Assembly (NCBI GenBank): GCA_016875095.1
Contig: VGSG01000002.1
Location: 91,241 to 155,240, forward strand
Length of the DNA stretch: 64,000 nt
Origin: Deltaproteobacteria bacterium
GTDB lineage: Bacteria; Desulfobacterota; Desulfomonilia; Desulfomonilales; Desulfomonilaceae
Direction: 5' to 3'
Part shown: positions 15,484 through 24,573 of the stretch, one piece after another
Layout: the number at the start of each line of letters is the position of its first letter
Position numbering within the stretch: the stretch's first letter is position 1
Position numbers and translations under genes: made by a program
The notes under the pieces: generated by a model
Databases searched by the model: none
What the model was told of the DNA's origin: nothing
What the model saw: the letters and a program-made list of their open reading frames with translations, nothing else

Positions 15484-16050
15484 TCAGAGAGGTTCGAGGC
15501 GGGTGTAAGGATCCAATTTGACGAGGATGCTCTGGTTGAACATTTCCACTGACAGGGCGAGTTGCTTGTCTGTCTTGCGCCGCACCAGCACTCCCTCAAA
15601 TCCTGCAAGCGGGCCGGAAAGAATAAGAACCTTCCTTCCAGGCGCCAGACCATAGCGCAGGGTCCAGTCGTCATAGCTCTCAACAGCTCTTGCAACTGCG
15701 TTGAGTTCTTGGACAAACCGGGTCTGGTCATCCACCTCCAGAATACGGACGAATTTCTTAGTGTCGTACAGCCGGTTGTGTTCTTTCTTTTCCAGCGCCA
15801 CGCAGAGGTAGCCCCTGAACAGAGGGATTTCCGAGGTTCTGATTCGGCCCAGACCTCCCACCCGCTCTTTGCGTTGCACTGTGGGCAGATAGTAGCTGAT
15901 CTTGCGGTTGAGCAGGTAAGTGGCCACCATCTTTTCGCAATTCGGTTTGGTATGAAGAACCCACCACAGGCCGATGTCCTCTTCCAGAGGTCGGTCCTCG
16001 GGGTACCTTTGGATCATGGGGGCTCTATCGGTCATAGTCTCTGTGCGCAT
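15484..16050 (-). CDS. NusG/RfaH/LoaP-type transcription antitermination factor, specialised paralogue
   Basis: A 188-residue protein with the NusG architecture. The NGN domain starts LWWVLHTKPNCEKMVATYLL and includes SEIPLFRGYLCVALEKKEHN. The C-terminal KOW domain is APGRKVLILSGPLAGFEGVL then VRRKTDKQLALSVEMFNQSI. This is not the housekeeping nusG, because there is no secE, rplK or rplA nearby. Such paralogues usually act on a long exopolysaccharide or secondary-metabolite operon, but none lies next to it here. An internal ATG at 16035 is an alternative start. Confidence 0.85.
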   Translation of the reverse strand: MRTETMTDRAPMIQRYPEDRPLEEDIGLWWVLHTKPNCEKMVATYLLNRKISYYLPTVQRKERVGGLGRIRTSEIPLFRGYLCVALEKKEHNRLYDTKKFVRILEVDDQTRFVQELNAVARAVESYDDWTLRYGLAPGRKVLILSGPLAGFEGVLVRRKTDKQLALSVEMFNQSILVKLDPYTRLEPL

Positions 16051-16060
16051 CTTGAGCGGA

Positions 16061-16089
16061 CTGGATTCCGGCTTCCGGCGGAATGACGG
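16061..16089. repeat. Dispersed intergenic repeat, copy 2 (half unit)
   Basis: CTGGATTCCGGCTTCCGGCG followed by GAATGACGG is the reverse-complement form of the left half of the unit at 2516-2588. Confidence 0.55.
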
Positions 16090-16341
16090 TGGTTACATCC
16101 ACGCACGCCATCAAACTTGCCAAAGCGAGGACCATGTTGCAACAAAAGGTTTGGCCCAAGGCATCGAGGCCTCGGGCCTTTCTCAAAATCATGAGCTTGC
16201 AGCGCCATTCAGCGAATGGTCGAAAATCGGCTGTTTTTTCAAACCGTTGGTAACTGCGACCCGCAGCTCCCGACACGGGATCCGAGGCGTCATCCTGAGC
16301 GCACGGTCAGGCGCCCGCGGGTCGATCCGCACGTTTCTCTG

Positions 16342-16614
16342 TCAGCGCCAGTAGCCGCTGGACGAACATCCCGCAGGCCACCAACCGCCGTAATAGCGCC
16401 CCCAGCGGCCGTACTCCCATTTGCCGCTCCACAAGGGATAGCCGTAATAGCCGCTGCCGCCGGCGTAGTAGCCCGGCCAATACGAGGAGCTTGACGAGCC
16501 ATATCCGTAGCCGCCCCACTCAACATAGGGCGCCCAGGCATAATAAGCCTCGGTGTGAGACACCACGAGAGCGACCACGCAAATCAAGGCTAATACAAGA
16601 GCTAGCTTTCTCAT
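16342..16614 (-). CDS. Small secreted Tyr/Gly/Trp-rich protein
   Basis: A 90-residue protein with a clear signal peptide (LALVLALICVVALVVSHTEA). The mature part is dominated by Tyr, Gly, Ser and Trp (WGGYGYGSSSSSYWPGYYAG). GAGGGGGG precedes ATG 16614. It resembles Gly/Tyr-rich envelope or adhesive peptides only in composition. No enzymatic motif is present. The 270-base region upstream of it holds no gene. Confidence 0.6.
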   Translation of the reverse strand: MRKLALVLALICVVALVVSHTEAYYAWAPYVEWGGYGYGSSSSSYWPGYYAGGSGYYGYPLWSGKWEYGRWGRYYGGWWPAGCSSSGYWR

Positions 16615-16884
16615 GTTGATGCCCCCCTCGACGCAGGTTGCTCGGCTCTGCGCTGAATTGCCTCAGACGTGAGCCGATAGTGTTGTCAATTTAAAATGTT
16701 GCCCACTGTTTCTTCGGTTAGGGCGGGAATCGTATGAGAATCAAGAGCGATGACGCCTCGACAATAAAATCGCCCTTTTATAAGAATTTCACCGTGGGCT
16801 CGCCTTGTCAAGGGGATTGGCTTGGAGCATTGGAGAAGCGCCCCTTCGGCGGCGCCGAGAGGCGCTTCACGTTTGGGCTCAAGC

Positions 16885-17979
16885 CTAGGCTTTCTTCAAT
16901 ACGGCGAGAGGAATGAGGGATTTGCCGCGAGACGCGGTCACCTGCATCATGTAATCTTTCGCGGTGGCTGGTGGTTCTCGACGCTCCGCTTGAGGCTTGG
17001 GTTTCAACGTTAATGCTTCGCTCGGACAGGTGGTTACGCACAAACCGCAGCCGATGCACCGATCGCGGTCGACCTCCGCCACGTCCTTCTCCCCGACTCG
17101 AATCGCCTCCATCTGGCAGCGATCCACGCACGTCTCGCAGGCTGAGCAGAGGTCGGGGTTGACTTCCGCGTAGTAATTGGCCAGCACTCTTTCGGCCGGC
17201 TTGGGATGGTACTTTATGGCGCGCAGGATACCGCAGCAATCCCCACAGCAATTGCACATGCCTCCCAATTCTTGAGAAGTGATGGGCTGGGGAACAAGCC
17301 CTGCTTCATCGCACTTATCAAGTATCTGCAGAGCTTCTTCCTGAGTGATGTATCTCGCCATGCCCTTATCTACGTAGTAGTCTGCGTGGCTGCCGAACTG
17401 GAAGCAGACTTCCAACGGTTTGCCGCATCCCTTGTCCAAGAGCCCTTGCTGAACCCTGCAGATGCACTTGGCGACGGAAATCTTCTCTTTGCCCTTGACC
17501 ATGCCTTTGATATCCTCGTAGGGCATGACCGGCCAGGAATAATCAATGGACTTGTTGACCGGCACCGTGCGCAGAGGCGGAATCTGGGCAATCCCGTCTT
17601 TGCCTAACGCCTCAGCAAAATACTGGTCGCATAACTGGGCCAATTCTTTGTCCAAGTCCTTGAGCTGGAACTCAAAGGAGCCCACGACAAACGGCACCGC
17701 GCCGTACTTTGCCGAACCACCTTTTTTCAGGCGAAAGATCAAACCTTTGTCCACCATGCGCTCCAGGGTAGCGGTAACCTTCCCCCGGTCCCGGCCGATC
17801 CGCTGAGCCACGGCTTCAGGCGTTTCCAGCATCATGCTCAGGTTCAGATACATATCGGCTTCTTCTTCGGTGAAGAGCCTCTCCAGGATCTTCAACTCCA
17901 CCCCTGATTCGGTTGAGGGAAATCCAATCGAATACTGATCCATCTGCTCTCGCAGGTCATGATACACTTGGGTCGGCAT
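16885..17979 (-). CDS. 4Fe-4S ferredoxin with N-terminal winged-helix domain
   Basis: A 364-residue protein. Residues about 25-100 look like a winged helix (FTEEEADMYLNLSMMLETPE, AVAQRIGRDRGKVTATLERM, VDKGLIFRLKKGG). A Cys-rich middle follows: AKCICRVQQ, KGCGKPLEVC and LGGMCNCCGDCCGILRA. The C-terminal part is a two-cluster ferredoxin: CSACETCVDRCQMEAI and CIGCGLCVTTCPSEAL. Proteins of this design occur widely in sulfate reducers and syntrophs and are annotated as 4Fe-4S binding proteins. Whether the HTH-like part binds DNA is unknown. A good ribosome binding site (GAGGAGGAGA) precedes ATG 17979. Confidence 0.8.
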   Translation of the reverse strand: MPTQVYHDLREQMDQYSIGFPSTESGVELKILERLFTEEEADMYLNLSMMLETPEAVAQRIGRDRGKVTATLERMVDKGLIFRLKKGGSAKYGAVPFVVGSFEFQLKDLDKELAQLCDQYFAEALGKDGIAQIPPLRTVPVNKSIDYSWPVMPYEDIKGMVKGKEKISVAKCICRVQQGLLDKGCGKPLEVCFQFGSHADYYVDKGMARYITQEEALQILDKCDEAGLVPQPITSQELGGMCNCCGDCCGILRAIKYHPKPAERVLANYYAEVNPDLCSACETCVDRCQMEAIRVGEKDVAEVDRDRCIGCGLCVTTCPSEALTLKPKPQAERREPPATAKDYMMQVTASRGKSLIPLAVLKKA

Positions 17980-18106
17980 TGTCTCCTCCTCGTCACCGCT
18001 CTACGACTGTGATGCCCCCCGTTCTTATTCACCGGCCGGAGCAGAACGCTTCGGCGCGACCGCGAATCTCAGCAGAGTCAATATACTTCATTGAAGGCTT
18101 CGCAAT

Positions 18107-18538
18107 CTAGGGTTTCTTCCTGTCTTCTATTCTTAGTTCCACGACGATGTGGCCCCATCCACCGCAATGAACACCCACGTCCCAGCACCCCGCGCGCTTG
18201 AAGCGCATCTCATTGGGATCGACCCCCGCGTAGAACAGCTCATTCATCGCGAAGACCCCGGCCGCGAAGGATTGGAGCGCATAGATGCACATTTTCTTGG
18301 GGCAAAGCTTTGATATGAGACAGCCCGAGCCGTCCATATAGAACTTGTCTCCCACCTTGTGCTGACCGTTGCACCCGGTGGATTCAACGACTTCCGCGAC
18401 GATGGTCTTGTTCATCAGCGCGGGCGACTTTATCAGGACCTCCTCGTTTCTCGGGTCAGACCTGAACTTGACCATTTCCTCATCCGAGTAGCCGAGATGA
18501 GTCTGAAACAACTTCCACACGCTCTCATCCAACGCCAT
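18107..18538 (-). CDS. Small Cys-rich protein, TIGR04076-like
   Basis: A 143-residue protein. After a helical N-terminus comes VVESTGCNGQHKVGDKFYMD, then GSGCLISKLCPKKMCIYALQ and a CWDVGVHCGGWGHIVVELRI end. The 'G.C..gHKvGD.F......G.C......P.....' pattern matches the TIGR04076 type of uncharacterised proteins, some linked to metal or cofactor binding. GTG 18541 directly in front is an equally possible start; GGGAGG serves either. It lies between the sigma factor and the winged-helix ferredoxin on the same strand. Confidence 0.6.
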   Translation of the reverse strand: MALDESVWKLFQTHLGYSDEEMVKFRSDPRNEEVLIKSPALMNKTIVAEVVESTGCNGQHKVGDKFYMDGSGCLISKLCPKKMCIYALQSFAAGVFAMNELFYAGVDPNEMRFKRAGCWDVGVHCGGWGHIVVELRIEDRKKP

Positions 18539-18604
18539 CACTCATTCCTCCCTTAATAAGCTTTCACTTTCACACGACCGGCATGCCGGTTCGGCCGGTC
18601 GACT

Positions 18605-19477
18605 TCATCCGGCGGCGCTTTGACCGCATTGCCGCCTAAGCCAGCTTTTGCACATGTCGACCAGGCGGTCGGGCGCGGCGTATTCCGGGTGGCTCCGGAA
18701 GAGCGCGGCGACTCGCTCCAGTTCGTCCATGCCCGCAAGGAGCTCAGGTCTGACTCCGAACTCGGAGTTACGCCGAGGGTGTTCCAGGAACGTCAGTTTC
18801 TCCGGATTGACCCAGCGCGTCCGGACCGCAAATCCTACCAGTTTGTTGCATTGGCAAGGGTTGTTCGCATTGACAAGACCGCAATTCTTCTGCATAAAAC
18901 CCCGCAGAAGCCCCTTGGCTCTCGACAGTCGCTTACGAAATGCCGCGGGTGTGATTCCAAGAATATAGGCGCCCTGCTTGCTGGTCGTATCAAAGATTGC
19001 GGCTAAGATGTACGTGATCCGCGACTCCCGATCCAAGCAAAGCAATAGGCCCTGAATGCACCTGAGCATGATCTCCTGAGCAATAAGACCTCGCTCCGCA
19101 TCGGGCATGGAATATTCCCACGACCCTGATAAGGCTGCTCCCACGTGCCCCTCCGCAGCTTCGAACGTGATTTCCCGCCGTTCGGCCCTTCGTTTGTGCG
19201 TCGTCAGCAGATGGTTTGAGGCCACGCGATACACCCAGGCGCTGAACGCGCTCTCACCGCGATAGCTTCCGAGATGAGTAATCACCTTGACGAGGATCTC
19301 CTGAGTCGCGTCTTCAGCGTCCGCGGGATGAGACAACATGCGGATCGCGAGGCCGTACACGCGATCCTGAATCCTGCGCACGATTTCCTCGAGGGCCTCG
19401 TTATCGCCATCCTTCGCCAGTTCAACCAATTCTTCTAGAGTTACATCCATGTAGTAATCTTTCCTTTGTTTTGCCAT
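18605..19477 (-). CDS. ECF-type RNA polymerase sigma factor with Cys-rich C-terminal extension
   Basis: A 290-residue protein. Sigma region 2 is clear: ALEEIVRRIQDRVYGLAIRM, LSHPADAEDATQEILVKVIT and YRGESAFSAWVYRVASNHLL. Region 4 is present as AYILGITPAAFRKRLSRAKG. After it, residues about 215-290 form an extension with CGLVNANNPCQCNK, a Cys cluster that could bind a metal or sense redox state. ATG 19477 is chosen because AGGAGG lies ten bases ahead; longer frames have no ribosome binding site. No anti-sigma gene is adjacent, so control may lie in the extension itself. Confidence 0.85.
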   Translation of the reverse strand: MAKQRKDYYMDVTLEELVELAKDGDNEALEEIVRRIQDRVYGLAIRMLSHPADAEDATQEILVKVITHLGSYRGESAFSAWVYRVASNHLLTTHKRRAERREITFEAAEGHVGAALSGSWEYSMPDAERGLIAQEIMLRCIQGLLLCLDRESRITYILAAIFDTTSKQGAYILGITPAAFRKRLSRAKGLLRGFMQKNCGLVNANNPCQCNKLVGFAVRTRWVNPEKLTFLEHPRRNSEFGVRPELLAGMDELERVAALFRSHPEYAAPDRLVDMCKSWLRRQCGQSAAG

Positions 19478-19772
19478 CACCGGAAGTCCTCCTGGGCGCC
19501 GGTTCGCGTAACGGGCCACGGGGGGGTCGAGGCGCGCGGTCAACCGGTTTCTTCTTGTGACATCCGGTGACCGGCAAGTGTGACCGAAAAAGTGGCGCTT
19601 TCTTATCTTGACATGATTCAACTAAAGGTGGCGCCCCATTTAAATGACCCCCGGCTTTACCGGCGGTTATTTACCTGAGCCCTCGCCCCGTCGCGACGAT
19701 TTGACTTGCGCAAGTCCTCCCGGATGAAATATCCTGCCCCCTCCCAGTGACGATAAGAATCTCGACGTTCTC

Positions 19773-20378
19773 ATGAGAAGATTTGCCGACGCTTCACAAC
19801 GGGTCCGCCTTGAGGTGAAGGGGAATGGCCTCCCTCTGGATCCGCCCCCATTTTACCTTGAAGGTGAAGTGCGCGTCGGCGTGCAGCGTGGTGGGGTCTT
19901 GGGACTCGCTGTGGGTCTCGTAATCCTGCTTGTCTTTCTTGCGCTCAGCACTCATGCTTCCGTGGCCGGCGCTTCGCTCAGCCGACTGATAATTGTGTCG
20001 GGCGCCGCGGCCGTTTTTTATCTCAGCGTCCGGTTGTTGCTATTTTGGGCAGTGTGGTTCAGAGCCGTGAGGAAACATCGGGGCATCGTCGGAGTGAATC
20101 CCGCGGCGCGAGGCGAGTTACCGCGGAACGGGTACCTGCTCGTTTCGATCCTGCCGCTCGTAGCGTTCGTCGTGGCGTGTGTGGTCGGGAGCCGCTGGGT
20201 GGCCGATCCCGGTCCGGCCGTTTGGCTGGCCGTGGCGGTGATTGCCGGGATAGCGCTTCGCGATCTTACGGCCGCATGGCACGTGATGTTCGTAGCGCCG
20301 TATTGCTGGGTGAAGGAGACCGGATCGTCTTTGGATATACTTCGTCCCGTGGAGACCGGGTCAAGACGCCCGTCGTGA
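19773..20378 (+). CDS. Integral membrane protein, unknown
   Basis: A 201-residue protein with about four hydrophobic segments (LGLAVGLVILLVFLALST; LIIVSGAAAVFYLSVRLLLF; VSILPLVAFVVACVVGS; AVWLAVAVIAGIALRD). The end DLTAAWHVMFVAPYCWVKET resembles small membrane metalloprotease-like (DUF3267-type) proteins, but the N-terminal HExxH they need is absent, so I do not assign it. The gene overlaps the convergent HhH gene by 113 bases at its 3' end. Confidence 0.5.
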   Translation: MRRFADASQRVRLEVKGNGLPLDPPPFYLEGEVRVGVQRGGVLGLAVGLVILLVFLALSTHASVAGASLSRLIIVSGAAAVFYLSVRLLLFWAVWFRAVRKHRGIVGVNPAARGELPRNGYLLVSILPLVAFVVACVVGSRWVADPGPAVWLAVAVIAGIALRDLTAAWHVMFVAPYCWVKETGSSLDILRPVETGSRRPS

Positions 20379-20937
20379 TGAACGGTTGAAACTGAGCCAG
20401 CTTCTTCTTACCGATTCCCGGAACCGACATCAGGTCCTCAATCCGGTTGAAAGGCCCGTGGGCCTCCCTGAACGCAATGATCCGCGAGGCGAGGACGGGT
20501 CCGATTCCCGGCGCCGCGACCAAGTCTGTTTCTTCCGCCCTGTTCAAATCGACGGGCCTGCCTGCGGCAATAAGAAGGTTTCCCTTCAAAGGCTCAATCC
20601 GAATGTGCGATCCTCCGGCGCTCGCAATGATCTTGCATCCGCACGGCGCGACGGAGGTCTCGTTCTCCGGACCGCCCTCGGTCTTTCCGAGCAAACGACT
20701 TACGACGCCGGCCGCGGGCTGTGGCTCGCTGAAAAATGCAGCTCCGATCCACGTGTCCTCCAACGAGACAACGTAGACGCAGTCTCCGGCATGATCAGGC
20801 GACGAGGTCAGGTCCAATTCCATCGGGCCGCCCGCGCCGAAGAGACGCAACGCCAGAGCGATCAAGGACAGGGCTACCAGCGCTTGCAGAGCTGATAGTC
20901 GAGACGGAATATGCGAGATGTTCGCCCGAAGTGTCAT
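20266..20937 (-). CDS. ComEA-like helix-hairpin-helix protein
   Basis: A 223-residue protein with an N-terminal membrane anchor (ALQALVALSLIALALRLF). The C-terminal ComEA-type double HhH reads VDLNRAEETDLVAAPGIGPV, LASRIIAFREAHGPFNRIED and LMSVPGIGKKKLAQFQPFIT. The HhH motif binds DNA without sequence specificity, and ComEA proteins serve DNA uptake. A stretch of about 80 residues between anchor and HhH has no known domain. The start overlaps the stop of cimA (ATGA), so it is co-translated with it. The last 35 residues overlap the convergent membrane-protein gene. Confidence 0.75.
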   Translation of the reverse strand: MTLRANISHIPSRLSALQALVALSLIALALRLFGAGGPMELDLTSSPDHAGDCVYVVSLEDTWIGAAFFSEPQPAAGVVSRLLGKTEGGPENETSVAPCGCKIIASAGGSHIRIEPLKGNLLIAAGRPVDLNRAEETDLVAAPGIGPVLASRIIAFREAHGPFNRIEDLMSVPGIGKKKLAQFQPFITTGVLTRSPRDEVYPKTIRSPSPSNTALRTSRAMRP

Positions 20938-22502
20938 GCCAGTGATTTTTGAAGCTTGTAGTCGATACTATCGATGAGCGCATTCCATGACGCCTGGATA
21001 ATGTTCTCACTGAAGCCGACAGTCCACCAGGTCTCCTCTCCGTCGGTCGATTCAATGAGCACCCTCACGACGGCGCCTGTGCCTGAACTCCCCTCCAAGA
21101 CCCTCACCTTGAAATCGGTGAGCCTGACCTCGTTCACCACCGGATAAAAGGTTTCCAGCGCGTTGCGTAGGGCCAGGTCCAGCGCGTTGACCGGCCCGTT
21201 GCCTTCGGCCGCGGAGAATTCCATTTTGTCTCCAACAACGATACGGACGATTGCGTCCGAATACGTCTTTGTATCACCGGCTCTCTTGGCGTTATGCACC
21301 TGGAAACCGTGGAGAGTAAAGAAGCGCTTATGTAATCCCAGCATTCTCTTAAGTAGGAGCTCAAAGGACCCGTCCGCGTTGTCGTAATGAGCGCCGCGAG
21401 CCTCGAAATCCTTTATGGTTTTGAGGACCTCAGTCACCCGAGGGTCGTCCGGGTCCAAGGCAATGCCGTACTCCGCGGCCTTCCGAATCACGGATGCTCG
21501 TCCGGCTTGCTCCGATATGGGGAATACACGGATGTTGCCGACCAATTCTGGATCGATGTGCTCGTACGCGGCGCGTTCCTTGAGCACCGCGCTGGCGTGC
21601 AGCCCGCCTTTGTGCGCAAACGCTGAGGCCCCCACGTACGGCTGGGATTTGTTCGGCGCCCGGTTTGCCATCTGATCGACAAACTCCGAGACATGCTTGA
21701 GCATTCCCACACGCTCCATGTTGAGGCAGGGCTTCCCCATCTTGAGCACGAGATTGGCGATCACGGAGATCAGATTGGCGTTTCCGCACCGTTCCCCAAT
21801 TCCGTTGATCGTTCCCTGCACATGCGTCACGCCCGCTTCGACCGCGGCCAGCGTGTTTGCCACCGCAGTTTCGGCGTCATTGTGGCAATGAACACCGAGC
21901 CGCGCAGGCATGATTTCCTGGACTCGTCGAATGATGCCGACCAGCTCGGAAGGGAGCGTGCCGCCATTCGTGTCACAGAGCACGAGAACGTCAACGCCTG
22001 CCGCGGACGCAGCTCGAAGCGTCTCAATGGCGTACTCGGCGTCTTCTTTGAATCCGTCGAAGAAATGCTCCGCCGCCAGGTGCGCCCGCGAGAAGTGAGG
22101 CCGAAGATAGGTTAAGGAATCCTTGATGATTTCAAGATTCCTCTTCAGCGTCGCGCCGAGGACTTCCTTGACGTGGAGCTGCGAGCTTTTGGCGACAACG
22201 GTTACCGAGTCTGTTGCCGCTTCCAGGAGTGTCTTGATTTGGGGGTCTTTCTCCGGGGAAAGCTCCGGCCGACAAGTGCTCCCGAAAGCCACCATTCGCG
22301 CGTGTTTCAACGGAATGTCGCGCATGGTCTGGAAGAACTTCCGATCTTTGGGGTTAGATCCCGGATAACCCCCTTCTATGAAGTGAATTCCGAGTTCGTC
22401 CAGCTTGCGTGCAATTCTGATCTTATCTTCGAGAGAAAAGGTAATGCCCCACGTTTGGGCGCCGTCCCTGAGGGTGGTGTCATACAGCTCAATGCTTTCC
22501 AC
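20934..22502 (-). CDS. cimA: (R)-citramalate synthase
   Basis: A 522-residue enzyme that condenses pyruvate and acetyl-CoA to citramalate for threonine-independent isoleucine synthesis. The HMGL-like TIM barrel starts with IELYDTTLRDGAQTWGITFS, the family signature with metal-binding D-T-T-L-R-D-G. GVHCHNDAETAVANTLAAVE holds the metal-ligand H-x-H. The LeuA allosteric domain is C-terminal (ALRNALETFYPVVNEVRL; TGAVVRVLIESTDG). The GTG start at 22502 has GGAG seven bases ahead. It matches the long CimA (TIGR00977-type) rather than LeuA. It lies downstream of lysC, a sensible grouping in aspartate-family/isoleucine metabolism. Confidence 0.93.
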   Translation of the reverse strand: MESIELYDTTLRDGAQTWGITFSLEDKIRIARKLDELGIHFIEGGYPGSNPKDRKFFQTMRDIPLKHARMVAFGSTCRPELSPEKDPQIKTLLEAATDSVTVVAKSSQLHVKEVLGATLKRNLEIIKDSLTYLRPHFSRAHLAAEHFFDGFKEDAEYAIETLRAASAAGVDVLVLCDTNGGTLPSELVGIIRRVQEIMPARLGVHCHNDAETAVANTLAAVEAGVTHVQGTINGIGERCGNANLISVIANLVLKMGKPCLNMERVGMLKHVSEFVDQMANRAPNKSQPYVGASAFAHKGGLHASAVLKERAAYEHIDPELVGNIRVFPISEQAGRASVIRKAAEYGIALDPDDPRVTEVLKTIKDFEARGAHYDNADGSFELLLKRMLGLHKRFFTLHGFQVHNAKRAGDTKTYSDAIVRIVVGDKMEFSAAEGNGPVNALDLALRNALETFYPVVNEVRLTDFKVRVLEGSSGTGAVVRVLIESTDGEETWWTVGFSENIIQASWNALIDSIDYKLQKSLA

Positions 22503-22620
22503 AGGTATCTCCGAAAACCGGGAGCGTCGCGCCTACCGTAGGCTAAGGCGGAAGACGGCCCGCGGCGCGAAAAGCCGGAACTCCGTGGCCGGAAGGGCCG
22601 ATGCGAAAGTCGGGTCACGA

Positions 22621-23841
22621 TCAAGGGGACTTGTGCAGTTCAAACGCATCATGCAGGGCCCGCACGGCAAGCTCCGCGTATTTTCTCTGAATAACGCAGG
22701 AGATCTTTATCTCCGAGGTGGATATCATCTCGATGTTGATGCCCTCCTTGGCCAGAGCCGTAAACATCCGGCCCGCCACACCCGAATGAGAACGCATCCC
22801 CGCGCCGACTATGGATACCTTCGCAATATCATCGGATCCGAACACGCCGGTCGCGCCTATCGCGTCCCGTATCTTATCGCAGATGTCCAGCGTCTTGGCC
22901 AGGTCGGCTTCGGAAACGGTGAAGGTGATATCCGTTATGCCCTTTTCGCTCACATTCTGCACAATGGTGTCCACGACGACCTTGGCTTCGGCCAGCGTTG
23001 TGAAGAGCCGAGCCGCGACTCCGGGTTTGTCCTGTAGTCCCGCTATAGTGACTTTCGCATCCTTCGCGCTGCACGTAACCGCGCTGACCACGGTCCTTTC
23101 CATATCAGAATCCTCCGCACAGACGAGCGTGCCTTCCTCGTTATCGAAACTGGAACGCACAACAATAGGCACTTGGTGGATCATTCCAAGCTCCACAGCC
23201 CTTATATGGAGCACTTTGGCGCCGAGAGAGGCCATTTCCAGCATTTCTTCATAGCCGATCCGGTGGAGCTTACGCGCCTTGGAAGTTATGTTCGGGTCGG
23301 TGGTGTACACCCCGTCCACGTCCGTGAAGATCTCGCAGGCATCCGCCTTGAGCGCGGCCGCCACAGCCACGGCAGATGTGTCGGAGCCTCCCCGCCCCAA
23401 AGTGGTGACCCTTCCCGATGGGTCAACCCCCTGAAAGCCCGCCACGATTACGATGTTGCCCGCGTCCAAGTCATCCATGAGGGCGGTCTTGGCCATGTCT
23501 TCTATTCGAGCAGCGCCGAACGCGCTGTTGGTTCGCAGAGGTATCTGCCACCCCAGGTACGATCGCGCCTTGTACCCCATCGATTCCAAAGTGATCGCCA
23601 GTAGAGCCACGCTGACCTGTTCCCCTGTGGCCAGGAGCACATCGACCTCGCGCTCGTTCGGAATGCGAGCAATCTTCCGGGCCAAACCGAGGAGCCGATC
23701 CGTCTCTCCCGCCATGGCGGAAACCACTACCACAATCTTGTCACCCTGATCGTATCGCTCAGCAACCCGCCGGGCCACGTTTGCGATACGTTCCAGGTCT
23801 CCAACGGACGTGCCGCCATACTTCTGAACAATTAGGGCCAT
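22621..23841 (-). CDS. lysC: Aspartate kinase
   Basis: A 406-residue monofunctional aspartokinase that phosphorylates aspartate in the Lys/Thr/Met pathway. The kinase domain starts at ATG 23841 (GGAGAGG upstream) with [19 protein letters not shown]. It contains [32 protein letters not shown] and [17 protein letters not shown]. Two C-terminal ACT domains are visible: [20 protein letters not shown] and [20 protein letters not shown], followed by [17 protein letters not shown], for feedback control by Lys/Thr. An in-frame ATG at 23871 would add ten unneeded residues. It sits between tsaE and cimA. Confidence 0.95.
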   Translation of the reverse strand: MALIVQKYGGTSVGDLERIANVARRVAERYDQGDKIVVVVSAMAGETDRLLGLARKIARIPNEREVDVLLATGEQVSVALLAITLESMGYKARSYLGWQIPLRTNSAFGAARIEDMAKTALMDDLDAGNIVIVAGFQGVDPSGRVTTLGRGGSDTSAVAVAAALKADACEIFTDVDGVYTTDPNITSKARKLHRIGYEEMLEMASLGAKVLHIRAVELGMIHQVPIVVRSSFDNEEGTLVCAEDSDMERTVVSAVTCSAKDAKVTIAGLQDKPGVAARLFTTLAEAKVVVDTIVQNVSEKGITDITFTVSEADLAKTLDICDKIRDAIGATGVFGSDDIAKVSIVGAGMRSHSGVAGRMFTALAKEGINIEMISTSEIKISCVIQRKYAELAVRALHDAFELHKSP

Positions 23842-23900
23842 TCGCGCCTCTCCGAATAAACGGGCCTCCATAGCGACGGACGAGACTTCATAAAGGTTTG

Positions 23901-24401
23901 TCAGGGCCCTTGCGTACGCGTGGCAGAATTCGCCTCGATGGCCGCCTCGCGCACTCTTGGGTCCCAGGAGCCGCTTTCATTCCAGTCCAGATTGATACGT
24001 CGTATGTTTTCTCCGCCGCCAACCCGGATTACGATACGGAGCGATTCAAAACCCGTGTCCTGAAACTTTTCCGCCCATTCCACCACCACCGCGCCGTCCT
24101 CGAGAGCTTCTTCGAGCCCGATCGCTTCCACCTGATCGCCTTCTATGCGGTACAAGTCCGCGTGATGGACCGGGTACTCACCCTCAAAGCTGTTGATCAG
24201 CGTGAAAGTAGGGCTCACCACGTCGTCGGGCGAGACCCCGGTGGCTGCCGAGACAATTCCTTTGGCCAGCCTGGTCTTACCTGAGCCAAGGTCACCGAAG
24301 AGCAGAACCAGATCTCCGGGCTTGAGGACCCCGCCGATGGCGGCTCCGAGGTCGATGGTCTCTTGCTCCGAGGCGGTTTCCACTTCCAAAGTCGCGCACA
24401 T
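23901..24401 (-). CDS. tsaE: tRNA threonylcarbamoyladenosine biosynthesis ATPase TsaE
   Basis: A 166-residue protein with the Walker [14 protein letters not shown], the family block [28 protein letters not shown] and the late VVVEWAEKF. TsaE works with TsaB and TsaD to make the t6A37 modification of ANN-decoding tRNAs. ATG 24401 is preferred because it gives the normal family length; ATG 24455 or 24437 in frame would add up to 18 residues and has no better ribosome binding site. It is the first gene of the minus-strand run and is divergent from the dehydrogenase gene at 24574. Confidence 0.9.
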   Translation of the reverse strand: MCATLEVETASEQETIDLGAAIGGVLKPGDLVLLFGDLGSGKTRLAKGIVSAATGVSPDDVVSPTFTLINSFEGEYPVHHADLYRIEGDQVEAIGLEEALEDGAVVVEWAEKFQDTGFESLRIVIRVGGGENIRRINLDWNESGSWDPRVREAAIEANSATRTQGP

Positions 24402-24573
24402 GGTCCCCGGCCGTCTTTGCGCAAGGGCCTCATCCATGCTATGCTCGAAGCGCATGGGAAATAACGGCCCATGCCCGGCGCAATTTTTTACCATAAACGC
24501 CTTTTGGTTTTGCCGCAAGCAATTCATGTGACATGTTCCCCAGTGTGAATTTTTCCGCTGAAGGTGAGGGTTT

